From Gimesia sp. (GTDB lineage: Bacteria > Planctomycetota > Planctomycetia > Planctomycetales > Planctomycetaceae): 64,000 bases of DNA. A program made the translations under genes and the position numbers. Position 1 is the first letter of the stretch, and every line of letters begins with the position of its first letter. Below the pieces are notes generated by a model. The model was not told the DNA's origin and did no database searches. It worked only from the letters and a program-made list of their open reading frames with translations. The DNA lies in NCBI GenBank assembly GCA_002706765.1, contig PAJV01000033.1:26377-90376 (forward strand), in the 5' to 3' direction. Below, one piece after another: positions 8,349 to 18,471 of this stretch.

Positions 8349-10081
8349 TGAATTCATTAAACGAAGATATAAGCAAAGAACTCGCCGCGCTGACCTGTCG
8401 GGTCCTGGATCATAGCCTGACGAATGAAGAAGATGTGCGGCTGACCGAGATTCTGTCTGAATATCCTGAACTGATCGAAGATTATACAAATCAGATCCAG
8501 GTTGATGCGGTGCTGACAGCGGAACTCTATGCTGCGGTGCCGGAAGGAATCGACCTTGAAGCCCTGGAAATTACTGACTATCCGACTGTCGCCACGGAAG
8601 AATTGGCGACCGATCCGGGACGATTCGTCTCGTTGTGGCAGTCGGTCACGGTGGTGTCCGTCGTGCTGCTGGTGGGTTTCGCTTTGTGGCTGAATGCGGG
8701 CTGGTGGGATGTGAAACCGGTAAATCAGAGAGCTGCGATTCCGGAACCGGTACCGGTCGCATTGCAGTATGTCGGGATGCTGCTGGATACCGAAGATGCG
8801 GTCTGGGAAGATGAAGAACTGGGAGACGACATCGCTTATGGAACCCGGTTCGCGGCGGGAAAGAAACTGTGGTTGAAATCGGGGATTGGCCGCATTCGTT
8901 TCGAGAGCGGTGCCGGCATCGTGCTGGAAGGTCCGGCGCAAATCGAACTGTGTTCGCCGCTGAATGCGAAGCTGAACTATGGCAAGCTGGCTGCTTATGT
9001 TCCTGACGAAGCACAGGGATTCACCGTGGATACTCCCAAGATTCAGATCGTCGACCAGGGAACGCGGTTCGGCACGGTTGTTGATCCGCTGGGTAAAGCG
9101 GAGGTCCATGTGTTTGAAGGGGAGGTGGATGTCAAACCGCAGTCCGCCGCAAAGATGCTGAATCTGAAAGCGAGTCAGGCGGTACTGTTCTCCCGACAGA
9201 ATGAACTGGGAGCTGCGATCCGACTGACGCCCGCCAAATTTGCTGATGTGCCGACGCTCGAACAGCTGACGGCAGCGAAATCAGGCTTCTATCCACCGGT
9301 GGAAGCGATCCCTTTTGATAGCGAAGAGCCTCGGAATGTGTATGCGTTGATTCAGATGCAGACCGCGTTGCCGAAAGGCATTCTGGCAGGCGAGGCATTT
9401 GAGTATCCGGCGACTTCGCTGTCAGGGCAGACGGGGGGCGTGGGCTTCAGCCATGAGGGCTGGTGGGCCGATGCGAATTTTACCCGACTGGTGGTACCCG
9501 AACAGATAATGGAGTGGGGCGAACTGGAAGCAGGGCCGATGGTGTTGCAGTCGCGCGGGCATCATCACGCTTATCCGGCGCTGGCACATCGGATAATTCG
9601 CAAACTGGAAACGCCGCTCGCCGATGATTTTTATTTCAGCATTCTTGTGAACTATGAGGGACTGGACGAGAACGACTTCTTTGCTCTGTGGTTTGACGAT
9701 TCGCCGGGCGGCAAGGGGGCCAGTCATTCACGTGTGCCGAATTTCGGACTGAAAGAGAAACAGTTCTTTGCCCGTTTTGATGTGAATCAGGAAGGCTTTT
9801 TCTCAGGACCCGTTGATGGAGAGACCTTTCTGCTGGTGGGGCACGTTTCGAAAGAGGACTCAAGCAGTTTCAATCGGCTGGACTTCTGGGTGAATCCTGT
9901 GGACGATCGGAGCGGGCAGCCGGATGTGGTGGTGAAGCGAGCCACGGGGGCGAAGCTGCTGAACTCGATTCACTCTCTGGGGCTACGGATCGGACAGTAC
10001 ACGGAAGTGACCGACTCTCTCTGTATCGATCGGCTGGTGATTGGTGATTCTTATGAATCAGTGACGCAACCATCAGAGTAA
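8348..10081 (+). CDS. FecR-domain putative anti-sigma protein with C-terminal LamG-like module
   Basis: The product is 577 residues from the ATG coupled to the sigma factor stop; an upstream in-frame ATG at 8312 would overlap it more. Residues 1-90 are cytoplasmic and probably bind the sigma factor; a membrane helix follows at about 97-116 (VTVVSVVLLVGFALWL). A FecR domain spans about 145-270 (SGIGRIRFESGAGIVLEGPA..., GFTVDTPKIQIVDQGTRFG, VHVFEGEVDVK). From about 348 to the end is a beta-rich LamG/concanavalin-like module (GGVGFSHEGWWADAN, FFALWFDDSPGG, FNRLDFWVNPVDDR). The same module occurs at the N-terminus of the next gene product. Topology suggests the FecR and LamG-like parts sense something outside the membrane; anti-sigma activity is inferred from context. 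Confidence 0.82.
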   Translation: MNSLNEDISKELAALTCRVLDHSLTNEEDVRLTEILSEYPELIEDYTNQIQVDAVLTAELYAAVPEGIDLEALEITDYPTVATEELATDPGRFVSLWQSVTVVSVVLLVGFALWLNAGWWDVKPVNQRAAIPEPVPVALQYVGMLLDTEDAVWEDEELGDDIAYGTRFAAGKKLWLKSGIGRIRFESGAGIVLEGPAQIELCSPLNAKLNYGKLAAYVPDEAQGFTVDTPKIQIVDQGTRFGTVVDPLGKAEVHVFEGEVDVKPQSAAKMLNLKASQAVLFSRQNELGAAIRLTPAKFADVPTLEQLTAAKSGFYPPVEAIPFDSEEPRNVYALIQMQTALPKGILAGEAFEYPATSLSGQTGGVGFSHEGWWADANFTRLVVPEQIMEWGELEAGPMVLQSRGHHHAYPALAHRIIRKLETPLADDFYFSILVNYEGLDENDFFALWFDDSPGGKGASHSRVPNFGLKEKQFFARFDVNQEGFFSGPVDGETFLLVGHVSKEDSSSFNRLDFWVNPVDDRSGQPDVVVKRATGAKLLNSIHSLGLRIGQYTEVTDSLCIDRLVIGDSYESVTQPSE

Positions 10082-10286
10082 TGCCTGGTAGTATTTTTTA
10101 ATTAGAATGCGTTTATGCAAATCGGAGGAACCGGGGCTAACGCCCTTCGGCTAATAAGTCATTTCAACTGGCAAAGTACCTGAAACAAGATCAGCCGCAC
10201 GGCGTTAGCCGCGGTTAAAACCGACCAGGGTAAGGTTGCTGGTCAGAGAATCACATTTAAAACCATTAAATAAACGCTACCTGGCA
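10082..10286. repeat. Nested palindromic (MITE-like) element
   Basis: Starting right after the FecR gene stop are three nested inverted pairs. The outer ends are TGCCTGGTAG (10082-10091) and CTACCTGGCA (10277-10286), 9 of 10 matching. Next are GCGTTTAT (10109-10116) and ATAAACGC (10270-10277). The inner 26-bp arms at 10129-10154 and 10191-10216 share a perfect GGCTAACGCC/GGCGTTAGCC core. No ORF lies inside. It separates the anti-sigma gene from the PSD1 gene and might end or attenuate transcription, or be a mobile remnant. It is unrelated in sequence to the 187-bp repeats. Confidence 0.7.
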
Positions 10287-10317
10287 GATATTCACGTTTT
10301 ATAAAAATGAAAGCAGG

Positions 10318-13300
10318 ATGATGTATCGGGCTCAGACATCGGTCAAAATATTCAGGCAGCTGATAATGGCACTATTGGTTAGCGGGCTGCTGTTCTGTCC
10401 CACACAGTCGTTTGCAGAAGAGGTCCCGCGCCTCGCACAGGGGCTGGTGAATCAACGTGTGGATACTGTCAAAAAAGACCAGAAGGGCTTTGGCTGGAAC
10501 GGGGGCTGGATTCTTTCCCGGAGGCAACCGGCGCTGTTTGTCAAAGCGAAACAAAAGACATCAGAGGGGAATCAGCGGGCAGTTCAGCATGAAGCGTTGA
10601 TTCAGGGATCATTAGATCGAAATAATCCGTTGCGGCGGGAACTGCAGGAGACGTATCAGAATCAGGAACTGTTTCTACGGTTTCGTTTCCGCTATGCCGC
10701 CGATCAGAAACCACAAGATGAAGGAGAGTTCTTCGTCTTCTGGCTGGATCGCTATGAAGGCTCTGATCAAGCCGTGCATGCAAACCATACTCCAAACATT
10801 GGTGTGCACATCGCCTCCAGTGGACCACAGAAGGGGAAGGTGGTTTTCATGGTGCGGATCGGTGCGCAGAAGACGGCCTGGAGTTCAGTGGAACTGCAGC
10901 GTGATCGGGATTACCTGATCGTGGGGCGATTGTCGAAGCCCGAGAAATCGTTGCGAGCTGGATTCACACGGTTTGATTTGTGGGTGGATCCCAAACCCGG
11001 TGATCGGGAAGCGCCGGTGGCAACGACGGTAAATCCGCAGAGTGTGAATGGTGTGCGGTGGGTTGGTTTTGCAACCGGAAACAAAACGGAACTGGAAGAC
11101 CGGATTTATGTCAGCGACCTGGTATTGAGTCGTACGTGGAGCGATGTACTGGATGTCTCGCCAGAACAGATTCCGACCGCTGGTTCACAGCCGCAGACCG
11201 CGTGGCATAAACCGGTGCATTTTAAAGACGAGATTGTTCCGTTGCTCAAGCAAAACTGTTTCCACTGTCATGCCGGGACGAATCCGGATTCGGGATATCG
11301 TCTGGATGTGTACGATGAACTGCTGGGTTTCAGTACGGGCGAAAAACTGATTGTGCCGGGAGAAAGTAAGCAGAGTAAACTGATTGAACTGGTGAGTTCA
11401 CAGATCGCAGAGGAGCGGATGCCGCCCGCTGATTCAGCGGCAGCGCTCACGAAAAAAGAGATCGCGCTGTTGCGTGCGTGGATCGACCAGGGAGCAAAGT
11501 GGGATTTTGCCGTGCTGCCGACGCCGCGTACGGAGTCGGATCACTGGGCATTTCAGACCATTAAACGACCGCAGATACCAGAAGTAACAGGGCCGAAGCC
11601 GCTGCGGACGCCCGTGGATGCGTTCATCACCCGTGCCTGGAAGCAGCAGGGGATCACACCGGCTGAGGAAGCAGACAAGGCGACGCTGATTCGGCGGCTG
11701 TCCCTGGATCTGACGGGTCTGCCGCCCACAGTGGCGGAGGTGGAAGCGTTTGAGAATGATCGTGATCCGCGCGTCTATGAAAAGCTGGTGGAGCGTCTGC
11801 TGGCGTCGAAACATTATGGCGAGCGCTGGGCGCGGTACTGGCTGGACCTGACCCGCTGGGCAGAAAGTCACGGCTATCAACATGATCTGCCTCGACCCTA
11901 TGCGTGGCGGTATCGCGATTACGTGATCGAGAGTTTCAACGCCGACAAGCCTTATGATCAGTTCCTCAAAGAGCAACTGGCGGGCGATGAACTGACTCCT
12001 TATTCCGACGAGCATGTGATCGCAACCGGTTTTCTGGCATCGGCCCGGATCAGCGGCAATCAGATGGACAAAGCAGCGCAGCGGAATGACGTGCTGGTGG
12101 ATATTGTCAATGTAACGAGCAGTGCACTGTTGGGACTCACCTTGGAGTGCGCACAATGTCATAATCATAAGTTCGATCCATTAACACAGCGGGACTACTA
12201 TCGGCTGCAGGGATTTTTCGTGAATGGCCAGCTCGGGAACCTGTCTCTCCAGGGAGATGAACTTCCCAACCCGACGGATTTGAAGTCGTGGATGACAAAA
12301 GGGACGTTTGATTTTTATCAGCGGGAAGCGAAAAAGCTGATCAACCGGAAACGGTTTGCGCATACAAGGCAGCCCCACACGTGGGGCTACTTTTCTCCGT
12401 TGACGGGGCATGACAAAATTGAGCGGCTGCCGGTGGTGAACCGCGATCCGATTCCGTATTCCGCGGAACGGTTGAAGCAGATGAAGTCACAGATTCTGAT
12501 TCGCGGCGATGTACATAAACCGGGTCTGGAAGTGGGCAAAGGCTGGCCCGCTGTTTTGGGCGCGACGACTGCTGATTCCGATCAACTCTCACGGACGGCG
12601 CTGGCAGAATGGATGAGCGACCGGAAGAATCCCCTGGTCTCGCGCGTGTGGGTGAATCGGTTGTGGCAGTATCACTTCGGACGGGGGCTGGTATCGACGC
12701 CCAGTGATTTCGGCGTGCAGGGAGAGCCGCCATCACATCCCGAGTTGCTGGACTGGCTGGCAATGGAACTGATGGAGCAGGGCTGGAGTACGAAACACAT
12801 CCATCGACTGATTGTGCTGTCGTCAACCTATCGACAGGCTCGTACATTTGATGAAGCGAACTTTGTAAAAGACCCCGAGAACCAGTATCTGTGGAGCTGG
12901 CCGCGTCGACGGCTGGAAGCAGAAGCGATTCGCGATTCGATCCTGTGTTCCACGGGAGAATTGAAACGTGATCTGGGCGGACCGAGTGTACCTCAGGAGC
13001 GGGAAGAAGAGGATCTGCGACGCACGATCTATCTGTTTCAGCGGCGGAGCGAGATGCCGTCGGTGATGGCGATGTTCGATGCACCGGACAGCATTGCCAG
13101 CTGCTCGCGTCGGCAGGTCTCGACTGTGGCGCTGCAGCCTCTATACATGTTGAACAGTCAGTTCATGGACCGCCGGGCGCAGGTACTGGCGAAAAAGATA
13201 GTTGAAGAAACAGGCGACGATGCCAGTCTGCAGGTGCAAGCGGCGTTTCTGAGAGTCCTGGGTCGCAAGCCGAATCACGAGGAACAGGGGCGATCTGTAT

Positions 13301-13398
13301 CGCTGCTGCAGAGTGGTTCAGGGACAGACACAGAGCGGCAGTTATCGATGTTGTGCCATGCGTTACTGAATCTGAATGAGTTTGTTTATATCCCTTAA
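10318..13398 (+). CDS. PSD1-type planctomycete cytochrome c protein with N-terminal LamG-like module
   Basis: The product is 1026 residues with a signal peptide (cleaved near SFAEE, residue 34). Residues about 40-285 form a LamG-like module homologous to the C-terminus of the upstream FecR protein (GFGWNGGWILSRR, FFVFWLDRYEG, FTRFDLWVDPKPGDR). A PSCyt1 domain follows with haem motif C314-x-x-C317-H318 (CFHCH). DUF1549 (about 430-635) contains a second CxxCH at C611-H615 (CAQCH) and HKFDPLTQRDYY. DUF1553 occupies about 757-1015 (NPLVSRVWVNRLWQYHFGRGLV). The family is abundant in planctomycetes; its reaction is not established, but the haem motifs imply periplasmic electron transfer. It is followed 14 bp later by DUF1501. 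Confidence 0.9.
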   Translation: MMYRAQTSVKIFRQLIMALLVSGLLFCPTQSFAEEVPRLAQGLVNQRVDTVKKDQKGFGWNGGWILSRRQPALFVKAKQKTSEGNQRAVQHEALIQGSLDRNNPLRRELQETYQNQELFLRFRFRYAADQKPQDEGEFFVFWLDRYEGSDQAVHANHTPNIGVHIASSGPQKGKVVFMVRIGAQKTAWSSVELQRDRDYLIVGRLSKPEKSLRAGFTRFDLWVDPKPGDREAPVATTVNPQSVNGVRWVGFATGNKTELEDRIYVSDLVLSRTWSDVLDVSPEQIPTAGSQPQTAWHKPVHFKDEIVPLLKQNCFHCHAGTNPDSGYRLDVYDELLGFSTGEKLIVPGESKQSKLIELVSSQIAEERMPPADSAAALTKKEIALLRAWIDQGAKWDFAVLPTPRTESDHWAFQTIKRPQIPEVTGPKPLRTPVDAFITRAWKQQGITPAEEADKATLIRRLSLDLTGLPPTVAEVEAFENDRDPRVYEKLVERLLASKHYGERWARYWLDLTRWAESHGYQHDLPRPYAWRYRDYVIESFNADKPYDQFLKEQLAGDELTPYSDEHVIATGFLASARISGNQMDKAAQRNDVLVDIVNVTSSALLGLTLECAQCHNHKFDPLTQRDYYRLQGFFVNGQLGNLSLQGDELPNPTDLKSWMTKGTFDFYQREAKKLINRKRFAHTRQPHTWGYFSPLTGHDKIERLPVVNRDPIPYSAERLKQMKSQILIRGDVHKPGLEVGKGWPAVLGATTADSDQLSRTALAEWMSDRKNPLVSRVWVNRLWQYHFGRGLVSTPSDFGVQGEPPSHPELLDWLAMELMEQGWSTKHIHRLIVLSSTYRQARTFDEANFVKDPENQYLWSWPRRRLEAEAIRDSILCSTGELKRDLGGPSVPQEREEEDLRRTIYLFQRRSEMPSVMAMFDAPDSIASCSRRQVSTVALQPLYMLNSQFMDRRAQVLAKKIVEETGDDASLQVQAAFLRVLGRKPNHEEQGRSVSLLQSGSGTDTERQLSMLCHALLNLNEFVYIP

Positions 13399-13412
13399 AT
13401 CAGAGGGCCTGA

Positions 13413-14864
13413 ATGTTATTTGATGCAAATCATAAAAACGGTGTTGCCTTTTCGCAGCCCAGTCGGCGATTGATGCTGCAAGAGAGTGTGCTGGGCTTTG
13501 GTGCGGTGGGGCTGATGTCATTGCTGGCAGAAGAGGGGCTGCTGTGTGCCGACGATGACACGTCTGTTCACACGGGGCAAAGTCACTTTCCGGCGACAGC
13601 GAAGAATGTGATCTTCCTGTTCATGTCGGGAGGGCCGAGCCAGGTGGATACGTTCGATCCCAAACCTCTGCTGACGAAACTGGAAGGTCAGGCAGTTCCT
13701 GAAACCATTGCGGCGCGCGTTCCCAATATTCCGCGGGCCGGTCTGGGTTCAAAACTGATGGCGTCTCCGTTTACGTTTCAAAAATACGGAGAGAGCGGGA
13801 TTCCCGTGTCGAATCTGTTTCCAGCGACGGCGGAGCTGGTGGATGAGCTGTGTCTGTTGCGCGCGGTGAATCATCGCGTGCCCGTGCATGGGCCGGGTGA
13901 GTGCATTGCGCTGACCGGTTCGGCAGTGGGAGACCGACCCAGCCTGGGAGCGTGGATGACGTATGGACTGGGCAGTGAAAGCCGTGACCTGCCCGCTTTT
14001 ATTTCCATGTTGTCGAACAGCACCGGTCCGGCTCCACAGACTCCGGGCTGGGGTGCCGGCTTTCTGCCCTCGCGGTTTCAGGGGACGCTGGTGGATGGAA
14101 AACGGGGCATTCCCTATACCAAAATGCCAGCCGGTTATTCGCAGGAGAACCGACGCGAACAGCTGGACTTTATCCGCTGGATGAACCGGGAACATCTGAA
14201 TCAACTGGGAGAAGATTCGGAACTGGAAGCGCGAATCGCTTCCTATGAACTGGGGTTTCGCCTGCAGACGTCCGCGCCGGAAGTCTTCGACCTGGAAAGC
14301 GAAACGGCGGAGACAGCGAAGTTATATGGTCTGGATGACAGGCCTACCGCAGAGTTCGGCAGGCATTGCCTGATTGCGCGGCGACTGGTTGAGCGGGGCG
14401 TGCGTGTCGTGCAGTTGCGAAACGGAGGCTGGGACGCGCACGGTTCTCTGAAAGGAAATCACTTGAAGCAGGCGCGGGCCACGGATGTTCCAATCGCGGG
14501 ATTGCTCAAAGATCTGAAGCACCGCGGACTGCTGGACGAGACGCTGGTGATCTGGGGAGGCGAGTTTGGCCGGACGCCGACGACAGAAGGATCTGCCAAA
14601 GGAGATCGGCGCGGCCGCGATCATCTGCCCACCACATACTGCATGTGGATGGCGGGGGGCGGTGTGAAGGGAGGACAGATTATCGGGCAGACGGATGAGC
14701 TGGGTTATACGCCGGTGGAACGTCCGGTTTCTCCCGCAGATCTGCATGCGACGCTGTTGCACGCGTTGGGGCTGGATCAGCACAAGCTGTTTTACAGGCA
14801 TAACAATCGGAAAGAGATTGCCACAGTGCTGGGCGGGGAAGTAGTGAGCGAGGTATTCGGTTAG
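13413..14864 (+). CDS. DUF1501 family protein (alkaline phosphatase/sulfatase-like fold)
   Basis: The product is 483 residues. A twin-arginine leader ([22 protein letters not shown], residues 19-40) suggests Tat export. Conserved DUF1501 segments are [90 protein letters not shown] and [22 protein letters not shown]. The Asp, Gly-rich and His residues of these blocks are placed like metal ligands of the alkaline phosphatase superfamily (family-level inference). It nearly always follows a DUF1549/DUF1553 gene, as here with a 14-bp gap, so the two probably act together in the periplasm. Confidence 0.9.
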   Translation: MLFDANHKNGVAFSQPSRRLMLQESVLGFGAVGLMSLLAEEGLLCADDDTSVHTGQSHFPATAKNVIFLFMSGGPSQVDTFDPKPLLTKLEGQAVPETIAARVPNIPRAGLGSKLMASPFTFQKYGESGIPVSNLFPATAELVDELCLLRAVNHRVPVHGPGECIALTGSAVGDRPSLGAWMTYGLGSESRDLPAFISMLSNSTGPAPQTPGWGAGFLPSRFQGTLVDGKRGIPYTKMPAGYSQENRREQLDFIRWMNREHLNQLGEDSELEARIASYELGFRLQTSAPEVFDLESETAETAKLYGLDDRPTAEFGRHCLIARRLVERGVRVVQLRNGGWDAHGSLKGNHLKQARATDVPIAGLLKDLKHRGLLDETLVIWGGEFGRTPTTEGSAKGDRRGRDHLPTTYCMWMAGGGVKGGQIIGQTDELGYTPVERPVSPADLHATLLHALGLDQHKLFYRHNNRKEIATVLGGEVVSEVFG

Positions 14865-14928
14865 TTTCCGAATATCTCGAAACATTTCTACGACGAAAAG
14901 CACGAAAATTTCTGCAGGGAATGAAAGT

Positions 14929-15068
14929 GGGTGGTAACGGATGTAATCCGATATTGCCGCAGGCAACAGGAGGTGGCACAGCAGACGATGCGGAGCGTGG
15001 GTGTACCTCAAGCTCTTTTATTCGAGAAAAAAAGGGTTGCTCTGTTGTGAATTGATTTCGTGAGCTGG
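14929..15068 (+). repeat. 187-bp dispersed repeat, copy D (right end truncated)
   Basis: The left arm is complete (GGTGGTAACGGATGTAATCC, then ATTGCCGCAGGCAACAGGAG) with a diverged centre (CCTCAAGCTCTTTTATTCG, GTTGCTCTGTTGTGAATTG). The element stops after GTGAGCTGGGA, where the right arm is replaced by unrelated sequence. It begins 65 bp after the DUF1501 stop codon. Confidence 0.8.
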
Positions 15069-15080
15069 GAACTAGAGAAC

Positions 15081-15184
15081 GCATCACATTCGCATCACAT
15101 TTCACCACAGCGTCGCTTAATTAGCCCCGGTTCCTTTTGCCCTGGAGACGCTACAGTAAAACGGGACACAGTCCGGGGCGAATT
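15081..15184. repeat. Short direct repeat and inverted repeat after copy D
   Basis: GCATCACATTC and GCATCACATTT are adjacent direct repeats (15081-15102). Further on, AATTAGCCCCGG (15119-15130) and CCGGGGCGAATT (15173-15184) form an 11-of-12 inverted repeat enclosing 42 bp. These may be remains of another small mobile element inserted at the broken end of repeat copy D. The remaining 15185-15424 has no gene; an A8-9 run and a TTTTTTT run are the only notable features before the second sigma factor. Confidence 0.45.
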
Positions 15185-15424
15185 GGTCTCACCTCTCTGC
15201 CTGCCTTCTTGATTTCCAGTCAGTCGCCAGATTTGCGACCTCTTCGCAGGACGAACTGTATACGATACAGGTACCGTCCCCGTTATATCTGTGCCGGTTC
15301 CTTTTTTTAAAATTCACCCTGTTATCACGAAAAAAAAACGTCAAACAGCGGCCGGTTCCGGAATTAGACCTTAGGCCATTATTTCGCCCATTTATCCATG
15401 CCTCAGGAGATGGCGTTGTAAGTT

Positions 15425-15940
15425 ATGATTACAGAAGAATTTATATTAAATGTCACAGAGTGCCAGGGACAACTTTACAGTTATATTTTGTCGTTGACTG
15501 GTAACAGTGATATTGCGCGCGATCTTCTGCAGGAAACCAATAAAAGTATTCTGGAAAAAGTCTCTGATTATACGCCGGGGACCTCGTTTTCTGCCTGGGC
15601 TTCAAAGATCGCTTTTTTCAAGGTCCTGTCTTTTCATCGTGACAGACAGCGGGAGCCGATGCTGTTCAGCGTAGAGCGGTTGCGAGAGATCTCTCAAAAA
15701 ACGTTATCCAGAAATCAGGAATACGATCGACGTCTTGACTTCCTGTTTCAATGTATTGAGCAGTTGCCCGACGACAAGCAGAAGCTGTTGAGGCAGCGTT
15801 ACGAGCAGGATCTCCCGCTGGAGGAACTCGCCAGTCTATGGGGAAGGACCTACAACGCCACGGCCGCTTTGTTGTATCGTGTCCGATTGACTTTGATGGA
15901 CTGTGTCAATAAATCACTCAAACTGGAGAAACAGATATGA
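15425..15940 (+). CDS. ECF-type RNA polymerase sigma factor (planctomycete family)
   Basis: The product is 171 residues from an ATG. Region 2 is LTGNSDIARDLLQETNKSILEKV with FSAWASKIAFFKVLSFHRDRQRE. Region 4 is LPDDKQKLLRQRYEQDLPLEELASLWGRTYNATAALLYRVRLTLMDCV. It has the same subfamily organisation as the sigma factor at 7821, though sequence is clearly diverged. Its stop overlaps the FecR gene start (ATGA at 15937-15940), which indicates translational coupling. Confidence 0.93.
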   Translation: MITEEFILNVTECQGQLYSYILSLTGNSDIARDLLQETNKSILEKVSDYTPGTSFSAWASKIAFFKVLSFHRDRQREPMLFSVERLREISQKTLSRNQEYDRRLDFLFQCIEQLPDDKQKLLRQRYEQDLPLEELASLWGRTYNATAALLYRVRLTLMDCVNKSLKLEKQI

Positions 15941-17259
15941 GTGATTCCGCGCAGGAGCAGCAGGCGCTTCAGGGAGATGAACTGGGGAAACTGATTTCAC
16001 TCCATCTGGACAGTCGAATTACAGAGGAACAGTTTGCTCAATTACAGTACACGCTTGAAGTAGATGAATCGGCGCGAGATTTTTATATCGAGTTCCTGTC
16101 GACTCATGCCAGGCTGGAACAAAGCCTGAAAAATACCTTCTCGATCAAAAATCAGAATCACATTTCGGATCGAGAGCTGTTGAATGAACTTGTAGCAACA
16201 GGCAGGCAGCCTGCCAGAGGAACCTACTTCCTGTCTGGGGGACTGGCAGTTGCATTAGTAATAGCGATCTGTTTCCTGGTCCTGAAACAGGATGCTCCCG
16301 GTTATGCGACAGTGACCCATGTCGCCCAGGCAGAGACCCGTGACCAGATTCCCCTGGGGATTGGCAGTCAGTTAAAAACGGAAGTGCCTTACATCCTGGA
16401 GCAGGGAGAACTGGAACTCTTGTTTGTAACGGGGACGAAAGTTTTCATAACCGCTCCTGCCACCTTTGAAATTTCAGGGGAAAATGAAATACATATCTCC
16501 GCAGGAAAGCTGATTGCCAGAGTGTCTACTCCGGCAGGTAAGGGATTCATCGTCCAGACTCCTGGAGGGGCAGTGGTTGATCTGGGGACCCTGTTTGGTG
16601 TCGAGATCGAACCTTCGGGAGACGCCGGAGTGCAGGTGTTTCAAGGCGAAATCGAGCTGCATGATCTGCAGGGCGGGAAAGCAGTTCTTCCCGCGGGAAA
16701 AACCATGCGCTGCGTGGCAGGCAGTAAAAAGTGGGAGGCGGCTGAAAAACTTTCTCGTCAGTTTTATGCGGCATTGCAGGTAAAAAGACAAACGCTTCTG
16801 CCTGGCATGGTCATGATTGATGATTCCCGACAGAGCATCTTTGGAATCGATGATTACCGGGGAATTCGATATCTCCTGTATTCAAAAATTCCGCTGAAAG
16901 CGCGACTGGACGCGCGCGAGACTCGATTGCCGGAATGGGATGGAGTGGCGCAGCATCTATGGATGGTCCATTTTGACGAAACCGCTCAGCGGTGGTTGCT
17001 GCAGGGCAATGAGCGGGCCATACCGTTCGAGCCGGATTCTACCGATCTGTTACTGGCGCGTATTGAAGAAGCGGATGCGGATGGCAGTTCCAACAGGAAA
17101 AACATTACTTATTTTTCGCAAACCTTTGATGCCATTCATGGCATCGCGAGTGGATACCAGGCAAGCGATATCAAAGTCCTTCCGGACTGGTTTGAGAAGA
17201 ATGCAAACAGTGGAGATTATGCGATTACGGGGTCTTATTTAATTCGTAAGCCGGAATAG
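15937..17259 (+). CDS. FecR-domain putative anti-sigma protein
   Basis: The product is 440 residues. Residues 1-85 are a cytoplasmic region with acidic helices, probably contacting the sigma factor; the membrane helix is at about 96-114 ([20 protein letters not shown]). The FecR domain occupies about 125-270 ([54 protein letters not shown]). The C-terminal about 160 residues are unrecognised and do not resemble the LamG-like module of the other FecR protein, so the two loci probably respond to different cues. Anti-sigma function is inferred from coupling to the sigma gene. Confidence 0.82.
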   Translation: MSDSAQEQQALQGDELGKLISLHLDSRITEEQFAQLQYTLEVDESARDFYIEFLSTHARLEQSLKNTFSIKNQNHISDRELLNELVATGRQPARGTYFLSGGLAVALVIAICFLVLKQDAPGYATVTHVAQAETRDQIPLGIGSQLKTEVPYILEQGELELLFVTGTKVFITAPATFEISGENEIHISAGKLIARVSTPAGKGFIVQTPGGAVVDLGTLFGVEIEPSGDAGVQVFQGEIELHDLQGGKAVLPAGKTMRCVAGSKKWEAAEKLSRQFYAALQVKRQTLLPGMVMIDDSRQSIFGIDDYRGIRYLLYSKIPLKARLDARETRLPEWDGVAQHLWMVHFDETAQRWLLQGNERAIPFEPDSTDLLLARIEEADADGSSNRKNITYFSQTFDAIHGIASGYQASDIKVLPDWFEKNANSGDYAITGSYLIRKPE

Positions 17260-17359
17260 TCTGAATTTCTATCAATGGAAATTCTGGCTGGCATTCATAT
17301 TTATTAATGAATGGCTTTGCGATATTTATTTTTCTTCTGATATTGAAAGTGGTGATATT

Positions 17360-18334
17360 ATGAATTTAGAACGTCCGATACAAAAGCGAAACGGTTTTAC
17401 GCTGATTGAATTACTGGTAGTAATTGCCATTATTGCGATCCTGATTGCCTTATTGCTCCCGGCAGTGCAACAGGCAAGGGAAGCGGCGCGACGGAGTACG
17501 TGTAAGAATAATCTGAAACAGCTCGGGCTGGCGATGCATAATTACCACGAAACATTCCGCGTTTTCCCTCCCGGGGCAATTGCTCCTTCTACCAACTGCA
17601 CCACGCTGATGCCCACGGTTGCCTCCCGTACAATTCTGAACCATACGGCTTACCAGATGATGTTGCCTTACATTGAGCAGACCGCGTTATACAACAAATA
17701 TAATTTCTCTTTGCCCAGTGGAACTTCATATTACACCAGTGCTTCAGGTTGTTCGGCAACGCAGCCGACGACAGATCAGCTTTCTGTGGTGAGTTCACAG
17801 GTGCCTGTCTTTGTCTGTCCCTCAGATGCCGGTCCATCGAAGGGAACAGCCAACCATGCGTTTTCCCAGGCCATCGGTGCCTATCGAACCAGTTATGGAT
17901 TAGTCTCACATCAGAATGACGGTTCCTGGAACAAAAACTGGGAAGCAGACACGAATATTGCGAAGGGAATCTGGGGACCCAATGGTGCAGCCCGTATTCG
18001 TGATGTGATTGATGGAACCAGCAATACCGCAGCGATGGTGGAAGCGCCGTTTCAGAAGAAAACCGCTGAAGCCTGGACCGGTCCGTACTGGAATGCTTAC
18101 ACCTACATCTACTGGATTGATATCTATGGCACCAATACCGGTATCAATAATATCGTTGCTGATACACCCATTTCCGGTGTAGGTCGAAATGGTGCTGGCA
18201 GCTCACACGTGGGCGGTGCGCATCTGCTCCTGGTGGATGGCGCGGTTCGATTCGTCAGTGAAAATGTGGATCAGAACTCTGTGCTGAATGCGCTGGCTTC
18301 TGCCAAGGGAGGCGAGATCTTAGGCGATTTCTAA
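17360..18334 (+). CDS. DUF1559 prepilin-like protein
   Basis: The product is 324 residues. It has a type IV pilin/type II secretion N-methylation motif ([20 protein letters not shown], cleavage after Gly at about residue 12), a hydrophobic helix, then [32 protein letters not shown], the hallmark of the planctomycete DUF1559 family. The C-terminus has the H-X9-DG motif ([16 protein letters not shown]). The family is greatly expanded in planctomycetes and probably forms pseudopilus or surface-fibre subunits processed by a prepilin peptidase. It follows the sigma/FecR pair by 100 bp and may be its target. Confidence 0.92.
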   Translation: MNLERPIQKRNGFTLIELLVVIAIIAILIALLLPAVQQAREAARRSTCKNNLKQLGLAMHNYHETFRVFPPGAIAPSTNCTTLMPTVASRTILNHTAYQMMLPYIEQTALYNKYNFSLPSGTSYYTSASGCSATQPTTDQLSVVSSQVPVFVCPSDAGPSKGTANHAFSQAIGAYRTSYGLVSHQNDGSWNKNWEADTNIAKGIWGPNGAARIRDVIDGTSNTAAMVEAPFQKKTAEAWTGPYWNAYTYIYWIDIYGTNTGINNIVADTPISGVGRNGAGSSHVGGAHLLLVDGAVRFVSENVDQNSVLNALASAKGGEILGDF

Positions 18335-18471
18335 TCTGGTTTTTCCTGTTTCTATTCACGGCCAATCCCGGACTTTCTACGTGAGAGCCGGGGTTGCGAC
18401 CGTTATTCAAAAATATGCTGACTGCGGTGCTGGTTGCATTCGCAGACTGATTTCTCAAAGGACCGTTACCG

